Below, piece by piece: positions 26,919-36,538 of a stretch of 64,000 bases of DNA. How positions within the stretch are numbered: position 1 is the stretch's first letter; each line of letters begins with the position of its first letter. The position numbers were made by a program, and so were the translations under genes. The stretch is from G963676655 sp963676655 (GTDB lineage: Bacteria; Verrucomicrobiota; Lentisphaeria; Victivallales; Victivallaceae). The notes below the pieces were generated by a model. That model saw only the letters and a list, made by a program, of their open reading frames with translations, was not told the DNA's origin and searched no databases. The DNA lies in assembly GCA_963676655.2 (NCBI GenBank), contig CAXXKX010000005.1:692021-756020 (forward strand), given 5' to 3'.

Positions 26919-28061
26919 TTATGCTTTTTTATTAAGGGCTGCACGGCAATAATTACTTACCGGAAGATATATACTGGCAACAGAGACAAGTCCCCCGACA
27001 AGCAGGAAAGCATAATGCACCCAGATCATCTTACGGCAATTAGTTTCCAGGGTTCCTCCGAAATCACTATAAAGACAGGGAGACGGAGTATTAAAAAGAA
27101 ACACTCCCATCATAAAAAGGACAATCCCCGCCAGGAAGATATGAACCGTAGTCAAACGCTTTTTAGAAATACGGGATAAGTGCTTGTCCGCAATCCAAAT
27201 TCCGAACAGAACCATTGCCGTACCAAAAATTACCTGATATGCCGCCACCGGGGCATTAAAAAAATATTCTTCAGGGTCGCCGCCCATAAGTGAATTCATT
27301 AACTTAGAGAAACTGCTGCTTTCATCGGCGGTATAATAGTTACTGAGACGCAATATAAATGTCATAATCATTGCCCCGGCAATCCCAATGGAATATTTGA
27401 AGCGCGGTAAATAGGCAAAAGCAATAATGCCGCATAACATGCAAATTAAAATCCAAGTTAGAAAAGTTCCAACCGGGGGCATAAAAATATAAAAGAAAAA
27501 TGAACCGATGAATAAATCCAGACCGTTTTCCCAGGTTGACCATTTAGTATAGTCAGCAGAACTGCATCTATCAATCATTCGATAAACTTCATCATATTCC
27601 GGCCTGAAGTGTTTTTCAGCCTCATAAGTAGCTGCGGCAAGCATCGCCCGCCTCATTCTTTTAATATCCGCACACTTAGGTAATATGCCATGCTTTTTAG
27701 CCGAATCGAACAGAATACCCAGATCTGCTTTGAACGCGGGCTGTTCCAGCTGGCTTTTGACTTGCGGTGAAAGTTCAGACCGGATATTCGATAAGCTGAC
27801 CTGAAGTCTTTTCTTTTCCTGAGAACGATAATATTTCATCCATGCGTTAACTACACGCGGCTGGCGGTCATACTCGATACTACGGCACGCTATGCGGACC
27901 AGAAATGTAATACATGACTCCCTGAAATAAACATAATCCAGACAAAGTGGTACTGCGGTTAAAATAATTATACACAGTCTGAACGGCCAATGAGTTTTTC
28001 TCCAGTAATTAAACCCCTGCCAAAGTTTTTTCAGGAAATCTATTGTTTGTTGCTTTTGCAT
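26919..28061 (-). CDS. Hypothetical polytopic membrane protein
   Basis: 380 residues. One N-terminal membrane segment (LCIIILTAVPLCLDYVYF) is followed by a ~110-residue soluble helical region (SQEKKRLQVSLSNIRSELSP). At least five more segments come after residue 190 (FFFYIFMPPVGTFLTWILIC, GIAGAMIMTFIL, VIFGTAMVLFGIW, HIFLAGIVLFMMGVFLF, FLLVGGLVSVASIYL). No family recognised. The ATG has GGGAGGG upstream. First gene of the AT-rich trio; the products may form a membrane complex with the lipoprotein, which is inference from operon structure only. Confidence 0.65.
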   Translation of the reverse strand: MQKQQTIDFLKKLWQGFNYWRKTHWPFRLCIIILTAVPLCLDYVYFRESCITFLVRIACRSIEYDRQPRVVNAWMKYYRSQEKKRLQVSLSNIRSELSPQVKSQLEQPAFKADLGILFDSAKKHGILPKCADIKRMRRAMLAAATYEAEKHFRPEYDEVYRMIDRCSSADYTKWSTWENGLDLFIGSFFFYIFMPPVGTFLTWILICMLCGIIAFAYLPRFKYSIGIAGAMIMTFILRLSNYYTADESSSFSKLMNSLMGGDPEEYFFNAPVAAYQVIFGTAMVLFGIWIADKHLSRISKKRLTTVHIFLAGIVLFMMGVFLFNTPSPCLYSDFGGTLETNCRKMIWVHYAFLLVGGLVSVASIYLPVSNYCRAALNKKA

Positions 28062-28302
28062 GCTACCCTCCCGTTATTGTTTAATTATAGCACAACTTTT
28101 TTAACAGAGCAAATAATCATTTGATAAATATTGATGTGGAAACAGAGTATAGCCATCTAAAGATGAACGACCAGAGCGAAAATTTAGCGGCAGTTTAATC
28201 TTGCGACTATGCAATTTTTTTTAGAAAATAAGCAGTCTGTTATTATCCGGGAGCGCTGGTCGCCAGACCGGCATATGGTAAAGTTTGAAATTATATTTTC
28301 AT

Positions 28303-28467
28303 GAGCTGATTTCAAAACTCCAGTTTGAGTATTATTTTTAGTGTTTTTAGCGAGAAAATTTAGTCTTTTGCGCGAATGAGCATACCCGCAGGGTATGTAA
28401 TTGAGCTCAAATGCTAAATTTGCCGCTAAAAATCAAAAATATCTCGAAATAGTTTTGAAATTAGCTC
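28303..28467. repeat. Imperfect long palindrome (MITE-like)
   Basis: Outer arms 28303-28319 and 28451-28467 match 16 of 17 as inverted repeats. Similarity continues inward with mismatches to a central CATACCC-GCA-GGGTATG (28381-28397). Its centre (ATGAG-CATACCC...TATGTAA) resembles that of the 19415-19568 element, suggesting one family. Confidence 0.6.
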
Positions 28468-28569
28468 TCATATTATAACATTGGCTCTTACAGCTTTTAC
28501 GTTGGAATAAACATAAAATTGACTTTTTTGAAAAGCAAAGCAAACGACATACAGTTCCCGGGAACGTTT

Positions 28570-29120
28570 TAACGGGGATGCCTACCCCTGCAGACGTCCC
28601 GTCCGCATGCAGGCGTCTTGCCTGCAAAAGGGGTTGGGGGCAGGAAATCCAACCCTTTGGACGGCGTCAAGCGCCGATAAGGATACATGACTAATCATAC
28701 TCCTGAAACGGGTACGAAACGTACCCTTAATGCGGACGGGACGTCCGCGCTCCCAGGGGACAGGTAATCTAACCCTTTGGACGGCGTCAAGCGCCGATAA
28801 GGATACATGACTAATCATACTCCTGAAACGGGTACGAAACGTACCCTTAATGCGGACGGGACGTCCGCGCTCCCAGGGGACAGGTAATCTAAACCTTTGG
28901 ACGGCGTCAAGCGCCGATAAGGATACAGGACTAATCATACTCCTGAAACGGGTACGGGACGTACCCTTAATGCGGACGGGGACGTCCGCGCTCCCAGGGG
29001 ACAGGTAATCTAAACCTTTGGACGGCGTCAAGCGCCGATAAGGATACATGACTAATCATACTCCTGAAACGGGTACGAGACGTACCCTTAATGCGGACGG
29101 GACGTCCGCGCTCCCAGGGG
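28570..29120. repeat. Four-copy 120-bp tandem array with REP-like palindromes
   Basis: The unit is repeated at 120-121-bp period about four times from ~28640. Each unit holds GACGGCGTCAAGCGCCGATA, GGTACGAAACGTACC and GCGGACGGGACGTCCGC followed by GCTCCCAGG. Copies are almost identical, so amplification is recent or homogenised. On the minus strand the last palindrome is preceded by GGGAG. Confidence 0.9.
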
Positions 29121-29188
29121 GAAATACATCTTCTTGTGAATGCCGGCCTGGGGACCAGCTCTCCCAGAGTGGAATAGATGAAAAGAAA

Positions 29189-29219
29189 ACGGCCCGGACT
29201 TTGTTAGAGACCGGGCCGT
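29189..29219 (-). terminator. Rho-independent terminator of the minus-strand GntR operon
   Basis: Perfect 9-bp GC-rich stem ACGGCCCGG/CCGGGCCGT (29189-29197, 29211-29219). Read on the minus strand it is followed by TTTTCTTTTC. It lies 27 bases after the stop codon of the 977-residue lipoprotein gene. Confidence 0.88.
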
Positions 29220-29245
29220 GAGATGGTGATTGTTATGTGATTCTG

Positions 29246-32179
29246 TTAGCGGACTTTGATAGTGTAATCAAAGGTGATGGTTTTACCTTTGGCCAGTTTG
29301 TTCGGCAAGGAAAGCATGAACGAACCACCGGCGCATTGCTGCGGACGATAACGGAACGGAGTCAGAACCTTCACCTCAAACGGGCGATTGAAGTGATAAT
29401 CGACCCCGGCGCCATTTGTCGCGAAGACAGACAGTCCGTCTGCTTTGAACGGCTTATTTGCATTGCGTTTGACCTCGATCGAAGCTGTCGGACGGGATGG
29501 ACGCGTCGGCGTATTCAAGGCTTTGGAAATCGCTACATTGAATTTGCGTTTATCCAAAGTCGCGGCAACTTTGCGTTTATCCGCATAGAACGGGATGGAA
29601 TAATTAAGGTCGCGGCACTTCATATCTTCCAGAGCCTCGATCACGACTTTCACATCGATTTGATTCTTTTTAAAAGTGAAAGTGCGTTTGACCGCAAGCG
29701 GCATCCGGGATACCGGTTCGATAATCGTGTAAACCAGCTTGTCCTTATCAAAATCAACTTCCGGCTGAGCATAACAGGAGGCGAATTCAGTCGGATCGAC
29801 GTCGTCACGGCTGACCTTGTAGAGAGGTTTATCAGCGTGGCCCCAAACCGTGTTTGTGTCCATGACCGTGTGATTCTGTCCAAGACTGACGATTCCGCAA
29901 TTCTTGACCCACAGGCCGGAAATGCCGCCGGGTTTGTTGGCGGAGCGCCCCCAGCCGCCGTAACCGGGACCGGCCGGGCCATCAAAGTTGACGGAATCGC
30001 CGGAGACGGAGCTTGCGGACCAGTTGGACCATAACGGCAGACGCGGACCGCCATACAGGATAGCGTAATAATCGCCCTGTTTGATGAAGTAGAATTTATT
30101 GTCGATCACCCGGCTGAAACTGCCGGATTCCATACAAGGCCATGGTTTGACCGCGGATTTATCTTTCGGCGGGAACCAGAGATCGAGATATTCGACCTGA
30201 CCAACCAGTTCCGACGGCTGATGATTTTTCATCGTCATATAGCGGGTCCGGAAATTCAGGTCGGTCGGCGAACTGGTCCCGGAAAAGGCGACCCTGGGTT
30301 TGACGCCGTCGCGCGGCATCGTCAGACAGGTTTTGAAAATATTGAAACGGTTGAACCATTTAACGATTTCCGGTTCTTTAGTAAGCTGCCAGATTTTTCC
30401 CCAAAGCAGGGTCTGTTCACAGGAATATTCCCCGTCAAAACCATGCTGTTCCGGCATGTAACCGGTCCGGGTGCCGCCGCAGTCGGTATCGAGACGCCCG
30501 ATCTTACGGTCGAACGGCATTTCATCAGGATTAACCCGACCGTAAAGGTCCGGAGTTGAAACAATTTTACCGTGACGAATCAGGAGGGCTTTGAGTTCAG
30601 GATCGCCGGTTGCCAGATAGATGCCTTTCATCACTACATAATTCCAGCCCCATTGATTGGCAACTTCGCCGACCTGCATATTAGCGCGGCCGCCGGCCCA
30701 GATACGATAGGCGTTTTTCCAGGCGTCCACCACATTTAGCGGCAGACCTTTAGTCGCGACATCTTTGAGCAATTGCAGCGAGAAGACGTGTCTGGCGTCC
30801 AGCCCCAGGCCATACCAGTTGGAACGCCCCGGCAAATCAAAATATTGCGTGACAACCGGTTTAGCGGTCCACGGTACCGGTGAAGCCTCGAAACGCAACT
30901 CAGGCGTCAGTATCCGGATCTTTCCAATCCAGGCCAGCAACACCCGGCGGATCAACGCCGGATTGCCGTAATAGACATTGCCTTTAACTTTCGTCCCGGC
31001 TGCAAGAGCGAGTAATTCAGTGGTATTGGAACCCCTTACTTTCATGGTAATTTTACCGTAATCCGGGCTTTTCGGATCGAGGTTCTGATTTTTTATCAGC
31101 TTTTCAATCTGTCCTAAAGTAACTTTATACGAGCTGATCCCGGTTTTTCCAGTCAAAAGAATTTTACGCTGCTTCGCGTTCAGTTTGACATTTACTTTAA
31201 GGTCAGCCGGTGTGAGAGTATCGAGCCATGTGTCAAGTTTCCGGATACATTCATGATAGGTTATCCGCCCTTTGGCATCGACCTGCATCCCGCCGCGCAG
31301 TTTAGTTGCGGTAGCGGCGTCAGGACAAAAAACAAACGGAAAACCGGTCCCATGCAGACACACACCAGTCCCGCCGGTTTTCAGGTCAAGTTCGTAAACA
31401 GTGTTTTTCTTTTCCGGCGTCAGCTTGAGATAAGTGGCAAAACCGGTGGCTTTGACTTTTTTCAGCACCTTACCATTGAGGTTTTTAACAGTCATCTGCG
31501 CTTTATACGGAACCACTTCCTCGGTCGTCATCAAACCGATATCCTTGCTGGCTTCCGGCACATAGAAAAAAGATTTATCAAGGTTGGCGCCATGAGCGTA
31601 CAACGGGCCGGCCCCGGGATTAACCCCGGTCGGCATCGGCGCATTTGAGGACACCGAAATCCAATGATCCCAACGACCAACCACGACCACCCGGTAAATC
31701 CCCTTCCCGTCTGCCGGAACCTTGAGTTTGACTGTACGGGCAGGCAGTTTTTCCGGATGTTCCAGATAGGGTGAACGGGTCTTATGCGCCGGCATGCCGC
31801 CCGGGCTGTTGGCCCGGTGCCACTGCCGGTAGCGGAAATCAGCGAACGGATCGTAAATACCGTCCTGATGTTTGAAGTCTCCGCCGGTAATCCCGTCGTC
31901 TTCAAGAAATTGACGCACGAGAATCCGGCTGTCCGGCCCGATCACGAAGAAAAACACCGGAGCCGGAGCCTGGACATAGGTATTCATGTCGCGTACCGTG
32001 AAAGTAAGATCGAATCCTTTGCCCTGTTCATTCAGCATATTGAAGATGAGCCATTCACGGGGACGCCAGAGGACGTCCGCGCCCAGATATTCGGTTCCGG
32101 GCTTTTTGGGCGTGTTGTCGGTTGACATGCAGCCAGTCAGGGCAATAGCCGCTAATAAAGATAACGATAGACGTTTCAT
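29246..32179 (-). CDS. Large secreted lipoprotein, lyase-like paralogue
   Basis: 977 residues with a lipoprotein signal (LLAAIALTGC; Cys17), so probably surface-anchored. The N-terminal half is beta-rich. The centre is helical and Trp/Tyr-rich (NQWGWNYVVMKGIYLATGDP, YMPEQHGFDGEYSCEQTL), reminiscent of (alpha/alpha)-toroid polysaccharide lyases. The C-terminal third is a beta-sandwich-like region. It is clearly paralogous to the neighbour at 32198: both have a FPFVFCPDAATA / MPGILCPDAVTA segment and QNLDPKSPDYG / QNIDPKSQDYG. The QHG.DG...CEQ stretch could hold catalytic residues. Last gene before a terminator; substrate unknown. Confidence 0.6.
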   Translation of the reverse strand: MKRLSLSLLAAIALTGCMSTDNTPKKPGTEYLGADVLWRPREWLIFNMLNEQGKGFDLTFTVRDMNTYVQAPAPVFFFVIGPDSRILVRQFLEDDGITGGDFKHQDGIYDPFADFRYRQWHRANSPGGMPAHKTRSPYLEHPEKLPARTVKLKVPADGKGIYRVVVVGRWDHWISVSSNAPMPTGVNPGAGPLYAHGANLDKSFFYVPEASKDIGLMTTEEVVPYKAQMTVKNLNGKVLKKVKATGFATYLKLTPEKKNTVYELDLKTGGTGVCLHGTGFPFVFCPDAATATKLRGGMQVDAKGRITYHECIRKLDTWLDTLTPADLKVNVKLNAKQRKILLTGKTGISSYKVTLGQIEKLIKNQNLDPKSPDYGKITMKVRGSNTTELLALAAGTKVKGNVYYGNPALIRRVLLAWIGKIRILTPELRFEASPVPWTAKPVVTQYFDLPGRSNWYGLGLDARHVFSLQLLKDVATKGLPLNVVDAWKNAYRIWAGGRANMQVGEVANQWGWNYVVMKGIYLATGDPELKALLIRHGKIVSTPDLYGRVNPDEMPFDRKIGRLDTDCGGTRTGYMPEQHGFDGEYSCEQTLLWGKIWQLTKEPEIVKWFNRFNIFKTCLTMPRDGVKPRVAFSGTSSPTDLNFRTRYMTMKNHQPSELVGQVEYLDLWFPPKDKSAVKPWPCMESGSFSRVIDNKFYFIKQGDYYAILYGGPRLPLWSNWSASSVSGDSVNFDGPAGPGYGGWGRSANKPGGISGLWVKNCGIVSLGQNHTVMDTNTVWGHADKPLYKVSRDDVDPTEFASCYAQPEVDFDKDKLVYTIIEPVSRMPLAVKRTFTFKKNQIDVKVVIEALEDMKCRDLNYSIPFYADKRKVAATLDKRKFNVAISKALNTPTRPSRPTASIEVKRNANKPFKADGLSVFATNGAGVDYHFNRPFEVKVLTPFRYRPQQCAGGSFMLSLPNKLAKGKTITFDYTIKVR

Positions 32180-32197
32180 AATGATTTAATTCCAGAG

Positions 32198-34870
32198 TTA
32201 TTTGGCTGACAAGGTGTAACTCAGCTTGACAACATCACCTTTTTTATGTTTAGCACCAAGATCGATCAACAGCGAACCGATGGTCTGGGCGTGATGTTCG
32301 GACTCAAGACCGGTCCGCATTTGAAGCGGTTTGGCCAGTTTTACGACAACGCCTTTACCAGCCGCATTAGAAAAAATAGCCAGTCCGGGTTTAATATCCA
32401 GTTTCATGCCGGATTTTTTCAGGAACGGCAACTGTTCGACCAGCTCTTCAGTTTTGACGTCACCGGAGAAAGTCAGGGTTAACGCGACTTTCAAATCCTT
32501 TTTACCAAAAGTGAGCTGGCGTTTACACTCAATCGGTAAATTGATCATTTTATGGGAAATGGTCAAGGTACGGGTTTTCGCGTCATAAGCTTTTTTCACA
32601 CTCCAATAATCCGGCCAGGAGACCTTGCCGCCCGGCAATGCCGCCCGGACAAACTGCTCGGTATAAATATTCCAGTTTTTCGCCAGAATACAATTACCGT
32701 ATTCCGGAGTCCAGAACATCATCAAGCCCTGCATGGCGGTCCAGCGACCCTTTTTTGAAGAAGCGGTGGTAGGTTTCAAAACATTGCCGGTTTGTTTCCA
32801 GCCTTTCTTGTACGGAACTATCTTGCGTTGTCCTTTGACCCAGTCATACCAGTCCCTTGAGGAAAAAGCAAAAGCGTAGTAAGACGGTTCACGGAAAAAA
32901 TAGAATTTGTCGTCAAGAATCTTTGCAAACTCTTTTGAAGCAGCAACCGGGAACTCGCCATCGGCAATTTTCGGATCGCGCTTGAAATAATCGCGCCAGA
33001 TAGACAACCAGGGCGACATCACATAACCGACCGCCCACTTACTGTTGCCCTTGTACCAGGCGTCATCCGGCTTCCAGCCAAGATATTTGCGCAGGAAAAG
33101 TTCTTTGGGATCTTTTTTATGTTCTTGTTTGCTCCACACTCCGGCTCCCGGCATTTCATTCTTTGTCAAACTCATACCGGCTCCCCATTGGCGACTGCAC
33201 CATGAACCGGTTGTCCGATGGGCGAAAGCGGAAGCGCCGTAAGGCTTGCCGTCCGGTTCCGGAGCAACAGTCAGGTTGAACAGATTATAGATTCTTTCCA
33301 AAGCGTTTTTGGCGTTCGGGTCGCCGGACAGATAATAGTAGAAAGCGACATTACAGGCTGATAATCCATTGTAGGTAGCGTCAACCGCGTAGTTTTCCTG
33401 CAGATAACCGGCTTTTAAGTAAGGGTTATATTTAGTCGAACAAAGATGCGCGGCAAAATTGCGGGCCATCTTTTTGTAGATCTCACCGGCTCCACCGAGA
33501 TACATGCATTCCAGATCAACCAGCCAATGCGCGGTCTGATTTTCACAACCCACGCGATCCATACCGAAACGGTCGATCAGCGGCGCGATAGTTTCCTGCC
33601 ACGGCTGCCGAAATTTATCCGGAACTTTTTTGCCGTAGAGATAAAACGAGATGTAAGTGGAGAGCGTGCTCAAGGCGTCGCCGCCGCTGTAGTGTTGATA
33701 GCCTTCGTGGAAAGTACCGTTTTCCTTCAATTTCATGTGTATCGCATATACATTCATGAAAAAACGATTAAGGATATGCTGATTATTTCTGTATGGATTG
33801 AACGGAGCGTCAATCCCCCACAGCATAGAAAGGTAGAAGAGTTTGCGGGTATCACCGTAATCCTGACTTTTCGGGTCAATATTCTGGGAATCGAGCAGAT
33901 ACTTTGCATGACTCAGCACCCCGGAGTGACCGATCAGGGATTCGCTGCCGGGAGCGTCCATAAATTCCTTTTTCAAGGTTTTCAGATCGACGATTGGCGG
34001 AGCGATCAGCTGGTCTTTTTTAAGAGAGTGCATCCATTTCCAGTTGCGGACCTGAAATTTGTGGTAAAGCAGCCGTCCGTTCGGAGCAAATTCCACGCTG
34101 CCGCGAATATTCCGGGCGGTAACGGCGTCAGGACATAAAATACCGGGCATTCCATCAATTCCGAAACCGCCGGTATTCTTCCACACTTTTAAAGCTTTTA
34201 ATTTATAGATATTATTCGGCTTAACATCAACTTTTGTTACTTTTTGAATGGGCAATTCCTTTACTGGTTTACCGTCAGCTGTCAGAAGCTCGCCTTTAGC
34301 TCCGTAAAACCTGATTGTCAATTTTTGGCAATCGGCCGGAGTGTAAATATAAGAATCGATAAACTGTTTTTTGGTAGTAGACTGCATCATACCGCGACTG
34401 GCCGCCACTCCGAACGAGCATGCCGGCTCGGTTTTGATGTCGACATCGATATAGCTGCTCTGGCTGATGGCACAACGCAATTGATAAATTCCCGCCGGTG
34501 CGTTAGCTAATTTCAGATCAAAATTCTTAACCTTGTCCCCCTTGCCTTCGGGAAAAACATAAAATTCTTTTTTGACCGGATTTTCCTGTACATCGAAAAA
34601 CCGGTAAAAAATCGCTTGAGAAATCAGCGCCCGCGAAACCGGCCCTCCGTTAAGTTGAGAGCGTGTGGCCGTCAGGGTTACTTTCAGATCCCCGCCATGA
34701 TGGACAATATAAAAGTCAACCTCTCCGGCTCTAAAAGGTCCCTGAAAACGCTTAGGTACGCTTTTTTCAAGTTTTTGCGGATACCATTTCTTTGCGAGTT
34801 CCGGAAAAAGTTTTCCGGCGTTGACCGATACTGCCGCCAGAACCGCGACAGACAATAGACTTTTTTTCAT
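32198..34870 (-). CDS. Large secreted lyase-like protein, (alpha/alpha)-toroid type
   Basis: About 890 residues from the ATG at 34870 (AGGGA upstream; longer in-frame starts add a non-signal sequence). A signal peptide ends near VSVNAGK. N-terminal beta-rich domains (~30-290) precede a helical region (~310-640) with motifs such as NQTAHWLVDLECMYLGGAG and GYLQENYAVDATYNG. These recall the Asn/His/Tyr active-site strings of PL8-like lyases. A C-terminal beta-sandwich region follows. The resemblance is by pattern only. It shares two conserved blocks with the 29246 protein 18 bases downstream. Together with the GntR sensor and LamG protein this fits an extracellular polysaccharide-degrading locus. 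Confidence 0.65.
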   Translation of the reverse strand: MKKSLLSVAVLAAVSVNAGKLFPELAKKWYPQKLEKSVPKRFQGPFRAGEVDFYIVHHGGDLKVTLTATRSQLNGGPVSRALISQAIFYRFFDVQENPVKKEFYVFPEGKGDKVKNFDLKLANAPAGIYQLRCAISQSSYIDVDIKTEPACSFGVAASRGMMQSTTKKQFIDSYIYTPADCQKLTIRFYGAKGELLTADGKPVKELPIQKVTKVDVKPNNIYKLKALKVWKNTGGFGIDGMPGILCPDAVTARNIRGSVEFAPNGRLLYHKFQVRNWKWMHSLKKDQLIAPPIVDLKTLKKEFMDAPGSESLIGHSGVLSHAKYLLDSQNIDPKSQDYGDTRKLFYLSMLWGIDAPFNPYRNNQHILNRFFMNVYAIHMKLKENGTFHEGYQHYSGGDALSTLSTYISFYLYGKKVPDKFRQPWQETIAPLIDRFGMDRVGCENQTAHWLVDLECMYLGGAGEIYKKMARNFAAHLCSTKYNPYLKAGYLQENYAVDATYNGLSACNVAFYYYLSGDPNAKNALERIYNLFNLTVAPEPDGKPYGASAFAHRTTGSWCSRQWGAGMSLTKNEMPGAGVWSKQEHKKDPKELFLRKYLGWKPDDAWYKGNSKWAVGYVMSPWLSIWRDYFKRDPKIADGEFPVAASKEFAKILDDKFYFFREPSYYAFAFSSRDWYDWVKGQRKIVPYKKGWKQTGNVLKPTTASSKKGRWTAMQGLMMFWTPEYGNCILAKNWNIYTEQFVRAALPGGKVSWPDYWSVKKAYDAKTRTLTISHKMINLPIECKRQLTFGKKDLKVALTLTFSGDVKTEELVEQLPFLKKSGMKLDIKPGLAIFSNAAGKGVVVKLAKPLQMRTGLESEHHAQTIGSLLIDLGAKHKKGDVVKLSYTLSAK

Positions 34871-35026
34871 TTTTTCCCTTTTCATGATATGAAAACTTAT
34901 AATATCAATACCACTCATCCAGTCATCAGAGGGTTTGAAGGGGAAATATCCCCTCTTTACAACATTACCCTGCGCGTAATGCTCGCGCTTATATATATCC
35001 TAATTACGAATTTCTAATTAAAACAA

Positions 35027-35671
35027 TTACCATAACCGCTTCATCGGATAATTCCAAATAGCCCAAAGCCGATCCGCGGGCTTGGCGCTGGACATTCTGG
35101 CCTGATCATACGTGCGTCTCTCGACATGACCATCAGCTACCCCATAGACCAGATATTTTTGCTCATGCCTCTTGTCCCGGTAGAGAATATTGCTCCACCA
35201 GTACCCCATGGTCCCCAACTCACTATCATTATTCTTGTAAAAGTCATTATCAAAGAAAACCGGTAAAGTGGTCAGGTATTTAAAACGGGTTAATTTTGTA
35301 TTTGTCCTGGCAACAATCGCATAGCCGATCCTGGGCGCGACAGTACTGCTGTGGATATTGCTGGGGCATTGAAATACTTTGGGAACCACCGCTCCGCTGC
35401 CGACCCAGCGTTTCAAGTTAATATATCTGGCGAACAGATAGATGGAACTGTCATTGTGACCGTCAACTTTGGCCGCAGTTCCGGGCATCCACCAATCATA
35501 GTCTTCCATATACATGGTAAACGCGGTGGTAAGCTGTTTCATGTTTCCCATACATTTGGTTGTTTTTGCTTTATCCCTGGCCTGATTAAGCGCTGGAAGC
35601 AGCATACTGGCAAGGATAGCGATAATAGCAATCACAACCAGGAGTTCAATGAGTGTAAATTGTTTTTTCAT
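35027..35671 (-). CDS. Prepilin-like protein (pseudopilin family)
   Basis: 214 residues. The leader MKKQ-FTLIELLVVIAIIAIL-SMLLPALNQARD has the type IV prepilin cleavage/methylation signature with Glu at +5. The body contains YMEDYDWWMPG, FQCPSN and a C-terminal YGVADGHVERR resembling the DGH motif of PVC pseudopilins. AAAGGG precedes the ATG. It sits between the LamG-like protein (26 bases) and the lyase-like genes (~156 bases). No core secretion genes are nearby. It shares an almost identical leader with the proteins at 7344 and 40478, while the bodies differ strongly, suggesting locus-specific function. Confidence 0.85.
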   Translation of the reverse strand: MKKQFTLIELLVVIAIIAILASMLLPALNQARDKAKTTKCMGNMKQLTTAFTMYMEDYDWWMPGTAAKVDGHNDSSIYLFARYINLKRWVGSGAVVPKVFQCPSNIHSSTVAPRIGYAIVARTNTKLTRFKYLTTLPVFFDNDFYKNNDSELGTMGYWWSNILYRDKRHEQKYLVYGVADGHVERRTYDQARMSSAKPADRLWAIWNYPMKRLW

Positions 35672-35697
35672 GATAACGACCCTTTCTTGTTTGGTTT

Positions 35698-36498
35698 TTA
35701 GTTATTTTCAAAAGTATCGAATGACTTTCTGGCAACTTTACTTATTCTGACTTCGTCGATCACTCCGGTAAACGGGAACGCACCGGTATGCCCGTCTTCA
35801 CACAACCGGAAAATGTAAGTATACGGATTAACTTTGAAATCTTTAAAAATATGTGAAGCAAACGGTTTTAAAACCGGCTCGGTATTATCTTGGGAAGTCA
35901 GGAAAAATTTTACTTCAAAATCTTTGCCCTGAGGTTCAGTGGTCATTGCAATGTGATACCATTTACCGGCTTCAATCTTTGGCAGATCTGCGGCAAAAAC
36001 AACCGGTTTGGCTCCTTTTTTTGAGATTAATGTGACTTGCATCCGACCATATTCCCCTCCTTTATGCAAATCTAACCGAACCGGCATCAGAGAACCGGAA
36101 CGCAGGAAGAGTACTTGTCCAAGATACCAGCCTCGCGGATTATTTTTTGAACGCGGCATCAATTTGGTGTCAGGCCACATAATCCAGGCTTCAAAAGTCT
36201 GTGCCGGCGGATTCCCCAGCTTGTACGGCGGCGGGGCCAGCAGTCTCTGGTCTTTACCGCCTTGAGGATGGAATCCGGTAACCGCGTTGCCGAATATGCC
36301 TTTTACGCTTTTTAATTCGCCTTTACCTTCCTTTTTTAAATCCATCTTATGGCCTGAAGCATCAGCAGAACCGGCAACCGGACCGGCTTCATCAAGATGC
36401 CACAGCGCCACCGTGTCAGCATCAGCGACACAAGGTTTGGCCCCATTTAAGGTGGACACCATAGTCAAGATAAAAAAAGCGGCAATTTCATTCTTCAT
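35698..36498 (-). CDS. Secreted LamG-like (concanavalin A-fold) domain protein
   Basis: 266 residues from the ATG at 36498 (GGAGAAG upstream; ten extra in-frame codons lack this support). A signal peptide precedes a single LamG/jelly-roll domain. Visible landmarks are TVALWHLDEAGPVAGSADAS (the usual opening), a GN-AVTGF strand, QTFEAWIMWPD, KWYHIAMTT and a closing TGVIDEVRIS. Such domains bind carbohydrate or act as accessory modules. It is the second gene of the GntR-led operon; probably an extracellular sugar-binding protein serving the lyase-like enzymes. The fold is clear, the ligand is not. Confidence 0.82.
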   Translation of the reverse strand: MKNEIAAFFILTMVSTLNGAKPCVADADTVALWHLDEAGPVAGSADASGHKMDLKKEGKGELKSVKGIFGNAVTGFHPQGGKDQRLLAPPPYKLGNPPAQTFEAWIMWPDTKLMPRSKNNPRGWYLGQVLFLRSGSLMPVRLDLHKGGEYGRMQVTLISKKGAKPVVFAADLPKIEAGKWYHIAMTTEPQGKDFEVKFFLTSQDNTEPVLKPFASHIFKDFKVNPYTYIFRLCEDGHTGAFPFTGVIDEVRISKVARKSFDTFENN

Positions 36499-36538
36499 TT
36501 TCTTCTCCGTCTTAAACATCCAACACAAACTTACTGCT

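Larger units (their letters stand above)
28062..29188. other. Repeat-rich intergenic region
   Basis: Over 1.1 kb without a credible gene. It contains an AT-rich long inverted repeat (28303-28467), then a composite of GC-rich palindromes and a four-copy 120-bp tandem array (about 28570-29120). Open frames here encode only the repeat translated in different frames. Confidence 0.75.

Noticed and set aside
28240..28275. Possible tRNA-like fold around GGGAGCGCTGGTCGCCAGACC
   Set aside because: A short GC stem only; no T-loop, anticodon arm or acceptor pairing could be laid out.
28582..29049. 155-residue minus-strand open frame
   Set aside because: Translation of the 120-bp tandem repeat; the near-identical 40-residue repeats track the DNA unit exactly.
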